Shown: positions 1-11,145 of the stretch, piece after piece | Numbering within the stretch: position 1 is the stretch's first letter | Layout: every line of letters starts with the position of its first letter | Assembly (NCBI GenBank): GCA_951799405.1 | Contig: OX637356.1 | Location: forward strand, 13,229,229 to 13,293,228 | DNA from: Agapetus fuscipes | Lineage: Eukaryota; Arthropoda; Insecta; Trichoptera; Glossosomatidae | Direction of reading: 5' to 3' | DNA: 64,000 nt | Made by a program: the position numbers and the translations under genes | Notes under the pieces: model-generated | Told to the model about the DNA's origin: nothing | Databases searched by the model: none | Seen by the model: the letters and a program-made list of their open reading frames with translations, nothing else

Positions 1-139
1 ATAAATAAATGCGGCTTAGTCGATGGTCACTTTTTGTTGATTTACGCTGAGGTTGGTTGGCCTTAAAAATTAGCATGTTGACATTATTAATTATTATTGA
101 TTTACACGCCTTTGCAAGACTTCCTTGCCCTCCACTCAT
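1..139 (-). other. possible start of a second LINE ORF, cut by window edge
   Basis: An ATG at 139 (minus strand) opens a frame that runs to the left edge without a stop, 46 codons. It lies about 210 bases downstream of the LINE ORF1 stop, where an ORF2 might begin. The visible residues contain no endonuclease motif, so this is only a positional suggestion. Confidence 0.2.
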
Positions 140-348
140 TGAGCTGCAAAATCGCAAAACTAAGTGAAGATTAGAACAAATAAACATAAGGAACAAAACC
201 ATTGCAAAAGTGCAAGCATTAATTGACGAAAGGACCAACAAGCAAACATTTAAAAAGCGGAACAAGATTGCAAAAACATTCGACCATTGTGCATAAATGA
301 TGGTGATATTCTCATTTGAAATTAAAAGCCCAAACGTCAGTGCAGTGA

Positions 349-1131
349 TTATAATATTTTCTTTAAGTCCTCTTCTCTTGATATCCGGATTGGCGGTGAA
401 GTGGGGTTCTTCCTGACGAATAAACGACAGTCTCTTGACCAGACAAACTGAAATCCCGCACTCAGGCACTTTGCCTTTGCGGCGCGCAGCAGAGACTTGC
501 TGGTACTTGTCAGATGGTCATTCAAATACACTGCCGTTTTGCCGGCGTATCCCACCTTGTCCGCAGTGATACCCTTTGCGCGCCTCACCGCTGCCAAGAG
601 CGCGTCCTTCTTGGACTGCTCCTTGAGCTGCAAAATTATGGCTCGGGGCCGCTTGGCAGCCTCGCGAGACGTGTGCGCAGCTCGGGAGGCGAAGGTGATG
701 TCAGCAGGAGTCAGGGAGACTCCAAGAGCCACCGCTATGGCCAGCGCCACTTCTTGTGGCTCCTTCCTTGGGCTTTCAGGCACTCCTGAAATCTCAAGGT
801 TATTTTTTCTCTTTTCCTGTTCATTTTTTTCCTGGTTGAGTTCGAGTGCTATAAGTCTGCACTCGAAGCCTTCCACTTTGTTACCTATCTCCACAATTCG
901 GCCCCCATACTCCCCAACCTTTTGGGCCAAGTCGTCCACCCTCTCATCTTGGTACGTTACTGCTTTTTTCAGTTCAGCAATGTCCTTGTTAAGGGCCTCG
1001 ATTACGCCTTTCAGAGGCCGCAATTCTCTCAACTCTACCTTGACGAGCCGCAGCTCCTCCACCAGGTCCACTGGTGACGACACTGTGATCGGGGTGGTGG
1101 TCACCGCCTTCCTGCGCCTTCCACCTTCCAT
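349..1131 (-). CDS. LINE ORF1 protein with coiled coil and FP25K-type C-terminal domain
   Basis: A 260-residue frame with an ATG start. Residues about 20-110 are rich in Leu, Glu, Lys and Val at heptad spacing, with repeated ELKK/ELRE-type segments, which predicts a coiled coil. Residues about 110-260 read NNLEISGVPES, then ITFASRAAH, RPRAIILQL and VYLNDHLT, ending with FVWSRDCRLFVRK. I recognise this as the FP25K C-terminal type domain found in ORF1 proteins of many arthropod LINEs. That domain is thought to bind RNA and chaperone the retrotransposition particle. The frame has no internal stop and looks full length. The reverse transcriptase ORF2 expected downstream on the minus strand would lie off the left edge. 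The clade is not settled. The plus-strand frame at 497-1186 is its antisense shadow. Confidence 0.75.
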   Translation of the reverse strand: MEGGRRRKAVTTTPITVSSPVDLVEELRLVKVELRELRPLKGVIEALNKDIAELKKAVTYQDERVDDLAQKVGEYGGRIVEIGNKVEGFECRLIALELNQEKNEQEKRKNNLEISGVPESPRKEPQEVALAIAVALGVSLTPADITFASRAAHTSREAAKRPRAIILQLKEQSKKDALLAAVRRAKGITADKVGYAGKTAVYLNDHLTSTSKSLLRAAKAKCLSAGFQFVWSRDCRLFVRKNPTSPPIRISREEDLKKIL

Positions 1132-1271
1132 CGATGTTTATATCTCGAGAAATCGGTCCAAAACCAAGGTAATCAAACAAAAATAGTGCAGTTATAAATT
1201 ATAATCACTTGTACGCCCTCTGTGTTTCAAACGATAGTCAAAATCGGTAGAACTTTTTCTTTGTGACTTTG

Positions 1272-1328
1272 TGATCTTAAATGATATACATATATCTTTG
1301 CAGCTTAGATTAGATTAGATTAGATTAG
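1272..1328 (+). repeat. R1 repeat, 3' tail fragment
   Basis: Only the last part of R1 is present (ATATCTTTGCAGCTTAGATT) with a tail of five TAGAT-type units. It abuts a SINE-A fragment. Confidence 0.7.
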
Positions 1329-1330
1329 CA

Positions 1331-1545
1331 CGATTTTTTCAACCTTCGCAAGAAATGAGTTCTAGCCCCCTCAGGAGCTGGGAGATTCCTACTTCAACTG
1401 AAGTGGTTGGCGTAAGGTCGGCCCCTTACCTGTAAAAATAAATAGGTTCCACTCGCCACATACGACTCCTTCGGGGAGAACGCGGCAAGAAATCACACTA
1501 AATGTGTTGCGTAGCTGCGTATTTGTGATTTGGCGCAAAGTTTCC
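1331..1545 (+). repeat. SINE-A, 5'-truncated copy
   Basis: Matches the body and 3' end of the tRNA-derived SINE-A seen complete at 34080-34402. Shared segments include AAGAAATGAGT, CAGGAGCTGGGA, ACTTCAACTGAAGTG, CCTGTAAAAATAAATAGGT and GCGGCAAGAA. The tRNA-like head is missing, replaced by the R1 tail. Confidence 0.75.
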
Positions 1546-2865
1546 AAAATAATGCATTAGGTGAGCTAAGGTTTTGAAATTAGCTAACTTTAATTTTTCT
1601 TTTAGAATTTATTTACTTTATTTTTCTAAATCGACAATTTCAAAAGAAGTTTGCAAAAAATATTATATTTTCAGTCAACCAACGTATCTTTTTATAATGT
1701 TATCGACTGCAGATCATTTACCTACATACAGGTCCAATAACTTTTAAAATAATTTCCCTCAGCGTAGACACTTTTTTTCTGTAGGCATCTACGGTTGTTC
1801 ACTTGCGTCTACGCTTCCCTTGCAGCCTATCCTTGTTAGCTGCCAACACTCGCCCGGGCTCGTTAGGCAGACTGCTCCCCATAGGGCCATCGTAACCGTA
1901 GCACATAGAGCCTCTACGATATCGCTGTAGAACTGCCCTCGTAGCACTACCCCAAGTATAAAACTTTGCATTTAAACTCAACGATGCAGTACATTTTTTT
2001 TTAAAAAAAAATTCAAATTGCCTCTGTATGAAGTTTTTTCAGTTTTCATACATTGTTGGTATAACGTTATTTTTGAGTTTGAACGTGATATTGTATTACT
2101 CGATGTGCAGTAAGGTGGATCGCTGTATGTATGGAAAAAATTAAAAATCATTTTTTCGTAATTGCGTTATGCAGAACAGTTGCTCTATGGGGTGAGTATC
2201 TGATATAAAAAAAAATCCTATCAAAATATTAATTTATTATACTGCCCCAAGTCATCAGAAAAATTACAAAAATACATAAAACTACTCATTTTTACCCCTG
2301 TGTTTAAGAATCAAGTATTAGATAAAATCAAACGAAATATAATTTTGTTTCTTTAAAATGAATGAAATAGTTATCATTACGTGTTTGGTATCTTGTAATT
2401 TGAGAGGGATGGGTGGAGGCACCCCCTAACTTTGTTACTCCGCGCAGACGCGTGTCACCAATTCGGTGCTCTCAGAGATGTAACTATAGTTGTACGCTAC
2501 TCATATTTTTTGCACATACAAATTTACGAGAGATCTTAAGTGTATTTTTAATATAATCAGCGTGTTAATGCAACAGATTGGCTTCATTTAATTATGCAAA
2601 ACATCTTAAAGTACCGATAACTGAAAAATATTCTGATTGATCAAAGAACCAAAAGATAAATGATCATAAGGAGTGTTGATTTGAAAACTGCTGCGTGAAA
2701 TTAAAAAAAAGCTGAACCGGAAACAGAAATATTAACCATACAAAGAAAAAGCTACAAGTTCATTGCCAAATCTGTCTGACCTATCAACTGATGTCTCTCA
2801 ACAACCAGTCTCAACAGTAATAGTAAAACTAGCACTTCAGAGACCGCTACCTCAAATTTCGTATT
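1546..2865. other. no gene recognised; AT-rich, one GC-rich block
   Basis: I see no coding frame or known repeat that I can support. Bases about 1765-1990 are notably more GC-rich, with several short inverted CTACG/CGTAG motifs, and may be a decayed element. Confidence 0.4.
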
Positions 2866-3263
2866 CATATTGGCGGTTGATCTGTGATGTTGGCGGCTAG
2901 GGTTTGTTAAAGTGAATTTGGTTTTATGATTTAGTTTTTTATGTCCATGTATATATTGTTATTTTTATTCTTTGATTTTAAAAAATGTAATTTGTCATGT
3001 ATGTTCCTTGACTTATAGGTTGTTATGCGGCTGACCACCCATAATATAAAAATTGGTTCACTTTGCCAATGTCACCCCTGTTTCAGGGAAGGACGGCAAG
3101 AGTTGCAAGGCTTATGTTCATTTGAGATTGGGTTTTTATATTGTAGGTCCACATGCGGCATGTGTTAGCGCGAAATTATACATATCTGCTTGTGGGAATG
3201 CATTTAGTATAAATCTTAAATGATATATATCTTTGCAGCTTAGATTAGATTAGATTAGATATT
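2866..3263 (+). repeat. R1 repeat, long copy with 5' extension
   Basis: The core begins at CCTTGACTTATAGG (about 3009) and ends in a TTAGATTAGATTAGAT tail. Upstream, GATGTTGGCGGCT is shared with the R1 copy near 58750, and TGTAATTTGTCATGTATG with the one near 13270. R1 is therefore the 3' part of a longer element of which most copies are 5'-truncated. Confidence 0.75.
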
Positions 3264-3275
3264 AATTTAAAAATA

Positions 3276-4650
3276 TTGACCTTGGCATACTGGAAAAACC
3301 TGTGGATAAATTTGGCATTTCCAATAAGGCTGAAGCTGCTCTTGTTTTGGCAACAAAGCGTTGGTATTACTTCAGACAAATATTCATCCAAAGTTTTCGA
3401 TCAAAATAAAATTAGAAGAGCCCGTAAAAAGCAAATAACTAAGTTCAGCGGTGTGACCATTGATTCTGATTACTAAGATTTGGGTTTATACTTTGATGGA
3501 CGTAAAAATAAAACCTTTAATGTAGTGGATCATAAGAGAAATATAATTATAGAAGAGCGTATTAGTTTACTTAAGGACGCAAGGTCACAGTACATTGGTC
3601 ATATTTCTTTAAGCACTGGAAAAGCAGCAATAATAAAAAGAAAAATTATGGATATTTTAATCAGTAAAGATATCAATGTCATCCTTTTTGCTGTAATCGG
3701 ACGTGATAGAACTATTGTTAATACAGATGGAATTGGTAAATTCATTCCAAAAAACTTAAAATATCTAGTAAAACTGCTACAGTGGTGTATTTGTCAACTC
3801 CATGCCAACGAACTGCCGCGACAATTATTTGAATATATTGATGGTTGTACAATTGGACTAAGAAGTTACTCTGGACCCATAGAAAAGGTATTAAAAAGTT
3901 GTGAAGAGCTTCCAATAGTCTCGATTCTAACTATCCAATGTGATCTACCTATTGAACGGAGAATAACTATAAAGTCTGGATATTGTTCTCAAAGCTTATT
4001 AAAAAGAAACCCTGGAAAACTAGTGCATTCAAGATGGCTCACAGAACACTACGGCTTTATGTTTTTTTTTTTAACCATCTGACAAGCTGTTAATATTATC
4101 AATTATATAATGAAAGTAGATGCTCTTATGTGGTTATGCACTTACACAAGACAATCTAAATGTCGCGATATTTGACAGATAATTTAAAGCAGATACTACA
4201 TCCTGTTATACAGAGAAATAGATATTTCAATCATATAAAAAACATCTTACTTGCTTTGCCTTTTTATGAGTTCTAGCCTTGTGAAGAGTATTGAAACGCG
4301 ACAGGAAATAATTTTGAGAATTCGAACTACGATCGGCCAAAACTTGATTTTGATGCAAACAATTATAAAAATCCTTATAAACTGGCACGAAAATAATGTG
4401 ACCAAGTAACAGGGGTGTTACAAAATTTATGAACGGTGAATTAACATCACGTTGTTAAGAAAATCCACCGCTTGTTGACGAACTAATCTCAAGCCATTTC
4501 CATTTTCCTTTCTACACGTTAGCCACTGAAAGATTAGTAAAAATTGTAACAAAAACTTCAGCTACTGTTTGCGGTCTTATCAGAAGAGATGAATTCATTA
4601 AAAGAAACCTGGAATCGCGACAAATAATGCCTTTTTTCAATTTAAAGAAA
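3276..4650 (+). pseudogene. decayed member of an arthropod multicopy (probably transposon-linked) protein family
   Basis: One frame runs 3276-4082, broken by a single in-frame TAA at 3474-3476, then decays. Recognisable stretches are GLYFDGRKNKT, SQYIGHISLSTG, the segment CQLHANELPRQLFEYIDG, RSYSGPIEKVL, and NPGKLVHSRWLT. Past 4082, related pieces continue in shifted frames: IMKVDALMW near 4110, LHPVIQRNRYFNHIKNILL near 4195, and VTKTSATVCG with ESRQIMPFF near 4540-4630. I associate these motifs, from memory, with an uncharacterised family present in many copies in arthropod genomes. I do not know its function and name no enzyme. The 5' side abuts an R1 tail. Stops and frameshifts make this copy non-functional. 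Confidence 0.5.
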
Positions 4651-5366
4651 GATTACCAATTCTCTTAAAATCACTATTTTCTAGACTTCTGTTGATTGCC
4701 ATTTTTTCATTTTTTTTTGCCATAAAAGGGTCTTTTTTTTATCATTTATAGAAAATCATGCTTTGTGCTTAAATTTGAACTTCATTTTACTACAATTATT
4801 TTTTTCTTAATAAACAAAAAAAAATGTTAAGTATATAGCAGTTTTTATGATTTTTATTAACTTTTCGAGGCTTTGGGGCAGTATAAGATCAAATATTTCG
4901 ACCTTATGGTTGTACAATTTATTGTTTGTATGGATATAGAGCAGCTTTTGGCCAAACGCAAAATCGAAATTCCCAAAAAAACGATTTCGATCCACCTTAA
5001 TGTGCAGTACGCTCAAGTACCTACAGCCCAATATGCTACGCTGCTACGATTGCTAATGGTGGGTGATGTGAAGGATTTTTTAACAATCCATTTCAAACCA
5101 TTTTTTAGTCTGGCAAGAAAAAAATACCACATAATATTAGATAACTCATGTGTGTAGGTACTAAGTATTAAATTATTTATTTGTTTTCAATGATCACTTC
5201 AAATTTGAAATTTCATAAGAGATGTCATAATTGAGATTTTTTATCCATTTTTATACAAAAAAAAAACAGTCAACTAAATTTTCAGTGGTAATGCACAAAC
5301 CATAAAAAAATACAAAAAAAACAGTGTTCGCATTACATATAATCTATTCAAGAAGTCCCAAACTGT
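4651..5366. other. no gene recognised
   Basis: AT-rich sequence with homopolymer runs. The 94-residue frame at 4873-5157 shows no motif and I do not support it as a gene. Confidence 0.4.
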
Positions 5367-5462
5367 AAAAAATAGCTTACTTTGCCAATGACGCCCCTGT
5401 GTAGGTATACATGCAGTATGTCTAAGCGCGAATTATACATGTCTGTTTTTGGCATGCTTATG
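5367..5462 (+). repeat. R1 repeat, internally deleted copy
   Basis: Contains the R1 head (AGCTTACTTTGCCAATG) joined by deletion to the R1 3' half (TAAGCGCGAATTATACATGTC). An opposite-strand R1 copy follows immediately. Confidence 0.65.
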
Positions 5463-5470
5463 ACTTTTAG

Positions 5471-5731
5471 TCTAATCTTTAATTTAGATTGTAAAGATGT
5501 ACCTATTTTATTTGAGATTCAAATTATATGCATTCTCACTAGCAAAGACGTATAAGTTCGCGCTTAAACATGCCACATGTGGACTTACAATATAAAACCC
5601 AATCTCAAATGAACATAATTCTCATAATAATAGCCCTGTAATTCTTGCCGAACTTCCCTGAAACGGGGGTGACCTTGGCCAAGAGAACCATTTTTTTACA
5701 GTATGAGTGGTCAGTCTCATACCAACCTATA
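5471..5731 (-). repeat. R1 repeat, near full length
   Basis: Reads on the minus strand from the AAGGCAAGGAA end back to an ATCTAAATTAAAGATTAG tail. It shows the usual blocks: ACCCAATCTCAAATGAACAT, the CCTGAAAC block, and ACCATTTTTTTACAGTATG. Confidence 0.8.
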
Positions 5732-6799
5732 AGGCAAGGAAGACTGAGTTAAAATGTAATTTTAATTTATCATAGAAACTTAAATAAAAGTTTATATTAT
5801 TTACATATCGCTTAATGCATGTAAGGTTTTGAAGAAATTTACACAACTGGTTATACGAGTACACAAATTTCATGACAAAACTAGAAGCTGAATTTTTCAA
5901 ATTAACAGAATCTCACATTTCACATTTCAAATACAAATAAGTCACTATTGGTAAACTAGAATCAAAGTTGTCTCGAGTTAAATCATGTCCAGATAGAACG
6001 GGCAATTTCACCCTTCAGTGGCTTAAATAATAAATCAGATGAGTAAAACTGCCACTCACAATTACCCCGTAACTGCCGCCTGGAGCGGAGCAAACGTCTA
6101 AGCAACTAATATGTCAACAGTCAAGTAATCCAGAGCAACCCTTTCCAAATAAAAGGACCAGCCCTTCAATTCCCTTTACTGAGCGGTTGTTAATTTGAGG
6201 TCCGTAACATGAGTGCTAAGGGTTACTCTTAATATACTTGTTCGTAAAAGCAAATAATAAAATAAACAGTAAGCAAAAAGTATTAAACAGAGTACGTTAT
6301 TAGCTGGAGTACCTCTGGTCGAGTTATTTTAAGAGAGATTAATACGCACTTAACATTCAATTGCCGTTCCATTACTGCTTGACTTCTCGGAAACATTGTA
6401 CACCAAATAAAAAATAAGAAATAATCAAGAAATTTGGGCTTTGACCATTACCACCGTTAAATAAATATAATTTTCCACCAGAATAGTTATTAAAAATTTT
6501 ATAAAATACAATTCATTATAAATAAAGTGTCAATGAACTGTACAATTAAAAAAAAAATCATCTTTATGTTTTAAAAAAATTAAAACAATGCAAAAATTAC
6601 TAGTATGACGAGATGGCTCGTACCTACTTGGCATCCTTGGTGCAGACAAACCGTCCTACAATATGAGTTATCTTAAAATATCTAGTATGAAAACTTTTTT
6701 TTTGAGATATAAAGTCTAATAGTCAACAAATAAACATTATTTCACTTTCACTTGTATTATAAACTATTTCAGTCTTCTAAGATTTTTTAAATCTTGAAA
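5732..6799. other. no gene recognised
   Basis: AT-rich. The more GC-balanced patch at about 6040-6230 has no long frame and matches nothing else in the window. Confidence 0.35.
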
Positions 6800-6800
6800 A

Positions 6801-6818
6801 TGGTGCCGTGACCAGGAT
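6801..6818 (+). other. possible primer binding site of a decayed LTR element
   Basis: TGGTGCCGTGACCAGGAT follows AT-rich DNA with AATAAACATT, resembling the start of an internal region after an LTR. The TGG start fits the tRNA CCA rule, and the string recalls Bel/Pao-type elements. No matching LTR or coding frame was found nearby. Confidence 0.25.
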
Positions 6819-7733
6819 TGTTTAAGAAGCGTTGCTTTTACTACTTTCACCTCTCCACGTGTCCCACTATCCTCTCCAGATCTGCCGTTATTGTCTCAGG
6901 GATCGTCCACTCGCTCCCAAGATTTGTGGATATTGGAGACTGTAGTGTCTTGCTGTATATTTTTAGCATTAACCCCTGATATATTGGATACTTTTGGTTG
7001 TTTCAGGATCTCTCGGCTCAAGAGTTAGTTCCTTATTTGGTACTACGCTATAGGTATTGTTACAACTGAACGAATGATGTGTGCGATAAACAATCACTTA
7101 TTTACTTTTTTGTAACAAACCTTTTGAATTATGTAAGTATTTATTGTCAGCGCATATCAACTATTATGCCTTTACTTTGTTTACGAATGTGAATTGAGTA
7201 CTTCGGGATTATTATTACAACTTTTTTCTACATAACTTGTTCACGTTTGAATGCTTTGATTTTTCTATTGTATATAATAAGTTAAATTAATATTTTTCTA
7301 TACGGTGTTCAGTGCCATTGCAGATTACAAAACAAGACAGTATATTATTTGAGGTTCAGCTGTTTCTTCGTGATGATGATGATGACTTGATATAACGCCG
7401 TTTCGTGAAAATTGTCACTCCAAGGGTGCTTTCTGTGCTATCGCGGCGAAGTAATTAAGATTTCATTTAAAAATTTATTTTCAGAATGCATTCTCGTGAA
7501 TCTATAAAGTTAAATCTACATAAAAACAAATTAATTAACGTAATTCAGACACGAGGCTTTGAGATTATTAGAAAAAAAACAATTCACAACAGTCTTAAAA
7601 GTTAATTAACTAACCACCAATTCTCAATAAAAACCACAAAAAAAAACAAATTATCTTCTTTACGGTCAGCAAAACCAAACATTTGGGATTCCTACAGTTA
7701 CACCTTAGATTGTTTTACAACACTCAATAACGC

Positions 7734-7741
7734 TATAAATA
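7734..7741 (+). promoter_or_regulatory. candidate TATA box
   Basis: TATAAATA lies 66 bases upstream of the ATG of the candidate exon at 7807, leaving room for a start site near 7760-7770. In such AT-rich DNA it may be chance. Confidence 0.25.
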
Positions 7742-7806
7742 AAAACACTGCTCCACTCTAACCTTCCAACCCATCGTGCTTGTTCACCGCTCCGTGTGAC
7801 ATTAAA

Positions 7807-7912
7807 ATGGGTTCACATTGTTCAAAATCACGAGTCAAGGTCCCATCCCATCTCCGCAACCCTCGGAAGCATTTGAATGTGTGCCCTCAGCCATTGTTAC
7901 GATTATTTGGAC
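7807..7912 (+). CDS. candidate first coding exon of a host gene (weak)
   Basis: An ATG in a fair context (AAAATGG) opens 35 codons in a patch clearly more GC-rich than its surroundings. The frame stays open up to a perfect donor-like GTAAGT at 7913, and a stop codon lies just past it in the presumed intron. The predicted N-terminus, MGSHCSKS, fits an N-myristoylation pattern (Gly2, Ser6). A TATA-like box lies upstream. I recognise no family. It cannot splice directly to the candidate terminal exon at 29007 because the phases differ. Confidence 0.25.
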
Positions 7913-7918
7913 GTAAGT

Positions 7919-8741
7919 AATGGCTTCCTTTGTCACTCGAGAAGTGTTGTCCTGAAAACGCGTTTCCCATTTACCCCGAAAAAATAAAAATCGTATTTAT
8001 TTACACTTGAAACGAGGATTTTTTTTATTTCGTGAAACATTGCGGCAAAAGAAAGGTCTCATTGTTTTTTTTTCATTCTTTTTTTCGGGTTTATTTTTCA
8101 TGAGATAAATCTCGAGTCTAAATAATTCTATACAACTTTAGACAATGAAAGTAAACAAACATAGGCAGTTATAGAGTATACTTTTTTTTTGTGTACATGA
8201 ATGCATTATATATAAAATATTTTTACAAAACCGCAACAAAACAATTAATATAAAATGTAAAGTCTTCTTTCTTAAACACAGTTTTCTGATATTGATTTGC
8301 ATTAGAAATTGATCCTATTTTCAGAAAACGTATTAGTAATCTTTGGGATATATTGTTTGATCTTGATCAACGATACACGTATGAAAGAAAATTTCGTTGA
8401 ATATGAAAACACTTTTCAATCTCTGAGGAGTAAGAAAACTCTCACTTAACATACCAAGCTACCTGTCTAGAACTTTCACATGTGAAAATAAATAGGTACC
8501 ACAAACCCAAATTTCAAAGATAATAACTGCAAAAATCCGCAATAAGACAATATCCTTCAACATACCTACTAACACGACCATAAAAAATATAAATTTTCAA
8601 TTTTTATTATTTCAAAAAACAAATATTCAATTTGTTCTTTTTAAAATTGAAAGTTGTCCTTTTAATTACGGTGTAATAACATTGAAAGCGCTCGAGGAAA
8701 AAAAGTTGTGTTTTATTCTTACATTATTAACTTATTACAAT
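7919..8741. other. no gene recognised
   Basis: AT-rich DNA with poly-T and poly-A runs. Nothing supportable was seen. Confidence 0.4.
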
Positions 8742-8998
8742 ATTCCTTGACTCATAGGTTGGTATGAGGCTGACCACCCATACTGTAAAAAAAAATTCAC
8801 TTTGCCAATGTCACCCCTGATTCAGGGAAGGTCAGCAAGAGTTGCAGGGCTTATGTTTATTTGAGTTTGGGTTTTTTATATTGTAGGTCCACATGCGCCA
8901 TGCGTGAGCGGGAAATTATGCGTGTCTGCTTGTGGGAATACATCTAATATGAATCTCAAATGATACATATCTTTGCAACTTAGATTTAGATTTAGATA
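8742..8998 (+). repeat. R1 repeat, near full length
   Basis: Starts TTCCTTGACTCATAGGTTGG and ends with a TTAGATTTAGATTTAGAT tail. All R1 blocks are present in order. Confidence 0.85.
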
Positions 8999-9000
8999 AA

Positions 9001-9640
9001 TGTTTATTTTCATAACAAATGAAAAGGGCATTTTCTTCCAAAAAACATCAAGAACAAACTGAAAATACATTACAGGGCATCAGGTGTGTCTGGACATTCC
9101 TTGGCCCCCTAAGGCATTCGCAAACACAGCATTACTATTCCTGTCCTCGCACCACTTTGGGGTCTTCCTGTATGCATTTCAATAGCCTGCGGGTCACTTC
9201 CAAGGATCCCCAAGCAATTCTACGCAAAGAAAAGATTAAACTCTCAAATGCACCGCACCAGAAACTTTCAGCTACGACGTTTTTTAATACAGAGTTTTCT
9301 TTCGAACAATTAAACGACTTAAACTTTTGAGTATACTTTTTTTCATAGCATTTTAATAACATTTTTACACCTCTTAACTTAGCACACATTTAATATTAAT
9401 AATATGCTTTCAATTTATTATCCAAAAGGTAGCATTTTTTTTAAACCTGTGTAGGCTTTATTGACATACATGTGGGTCGTGTAGGATAGAAGCAAAGTGG
9501 ATTTTTCAGAAACCAGAAAGATATAACAAAATAAGGAGATGTATAACATATACGTAGATATATAAGTTTTTTTCTGTTTTAACGAATGTGTTACTTTTTT
9601 CTAAAATCAAAAGTTTTAATATTATGATCGATAATCGGGG
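9001..9640. other. no gene recognised
   Basis: Overlapping frames on both strands (9019-9330 plus, 9135-9389 minus) show no motif. A patch at 9080-9260 is more GC-rich but matches nothing I know. Confidence 0.35.
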
Positions 9641-9800
9641 GAAGAGATAAAGAGGAAGATTCTCCACAAGATGGACCGATCAATAAGAAGACAGTAGCAG
9701 ACACCTTGGTGGTTGGAGTGCTTGCAAGAGAGAACTGGAGAAGAGTGGTTGCTTTCACCACCAGTCACAACATTCAGCAATGAGGAACAAGATTTAGAAG
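9640..9800 (+). pseudogene. decayed LINE C-terminal fragment (weak)
   Basis: In broken frames it reads RGRFSTRWTDQ and then ENWRRVVA, similar to the GRP-x-RW and W-R-x motifs that close many LINE ORF2 proteins. Stops interrupt it. Confidence 0.3.
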
Positions 9801-9834
9801 AAGAAAAAGAAGAAAAGAAAACATGGGTTTTCAC

Positions 9835-10495
9835 TTATTGTTAATTTAATTAAATCGTGTACCGTTAAACGTTTATCATTTATACAAACACTTAAAATTG
9901 TAAACAAAAAATTCTAACCAAAATTTGGAAATCATCAAAAAAAAAATTTGTTTCACAATGCGGCAGCAAAAAAGTTAAATTAAAAAAATGAAATGACTTT
10001 GATTAGAATTTTATTTACATCGGAATGATTCAAGTTTTTCGAATGAAATAAAAACGCACGTACGTTCATATTATATGTTGTCAAACTCGGCCGGGTCTTT
10101 CAACTTTTTCCATTAAAAAATTGCCCAAAGTGCGGGTATGAGCCTAGGAGGGCGCCAAACTTTTCCGAAGTGAAATGGAAAAACTGTCATCGCTCCAAAA
10201 GAACCGCCGAGCACAAACGGTCGAGGTCTCGCAGAGAACATTAAAACGATTCGAGTCGCAAATAAAATTGATATCGTTAAAAGTTAAAGAAACCCCAAAA
10301 AAAAAAATTCTGGAAAACTTGAGGACCCGCAAGCTTTGGGATGTCATTATTTTTTATCGCGTAAAAAAACAAACTTTCCCGGGAACAAATTAAATCATAT
10401 TTTTTAAATGTTTTTATTAAATCTAACCCATTTTTAGAACGGAATAAAACATTAGGTACATAAGATTTTTTTTTCTAGTATTTGCAGTTCATTCT
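9835..10495. other. no gene recognised
   Basis: AT-rich. The short frame pair near 10144-10393 lacks recognisable motifs. Confidence 0.35.
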
Positions 10496-10499
10496 TAAA

Positions 10500-10570
10500 C
10501 GTTGAGCAGAAAAGATGCCTCCTGGAGACGTTGGCTACAACGTCAGGAAGCGTCGAAAATAATGTTACTT
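10500..10570 (+). repeat. fragment related to the 37.7 and 39.9 kb repeats
   Basis: GAGACGTTGGCTACAACGTC followed by AATAATGTTACTTC parallels the GACGTCGGCTACGTCGCTGA core and AATAATGTAAGTTC at 37710-37755 and 39920-39960. Confidence 0.45.
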
Positions 10571-10695
10571 CTTCCTCGGTAGTTCGTCTAACATCCAAAG
10601 AGCTACTCAATTCTTAAACTTGTGCAGGTAATCAATTTGTAAATACTTAAAATTCACTTCAACAGTGTGTCAATAAGAAATCATTTTTTTATGTG

Positions 10696-10912
10696 ACTTG
10701 CTTGATTTATTTATTTTTTTCAATTATGCCCAAAGCACCCTCTTTTCAGAGAAACATGGAGACTTATGTTCATTTATGTTTGTTTTTTTTTTGTACGCAC
10801 ATATACAGTATATTATGTAAGCGCGAACTCACACGCGTTAACTTGTGGGCATGCATTCAACACGTATCTGAAATGTAAATGTATCTTAGCACCTATTTGA
10901 TTATAGATTTTA
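10696..10912 (+). repeat. R1 repeat, diverged copy
   Basis: Recognisable by TTATGTTCATTTATGTTTG, TAAGCGCGAACT, CTTGTGGGCATGCATT and a TTGATTATAGATT tail. It faces the next R1 copy tail to tail. Confidence 0.65.
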
Positions 10913-10945
10913 GATACATAGATGTATGTACTTAATCGATATCTA

Positions 10946-11145
10946 AATTTAAGCTGCAAAGATATGTATCATTTGAGATTCATATTGAAATGTATTCCCA
11001 CAAGCAGGCACGCATAATTTTGCGCTCACACATACCGTATGTGGACCTACAATATAAAAATCCAATCTCAAATGACCATAAGCCCAGCAACTCTTGCCGA
11101 CCTTCCCTGAAACAGGGGTGACATTGGCAAAGTGAACCATTTTTT
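10946..11145 (-). repeat. R1 repeat, 5'-truncated
   Basis: Complete 3' half. It stops at GTGAACCATTTTTTAC, so about 50 bases of the R1 head are missing. Confidence 0.8.

Noticed and set aside
497..1186. 229-residue plus-strand frame
   Set aside because: Antisense of the LINE ORF1, which has recognisable domain structure on the other strand.
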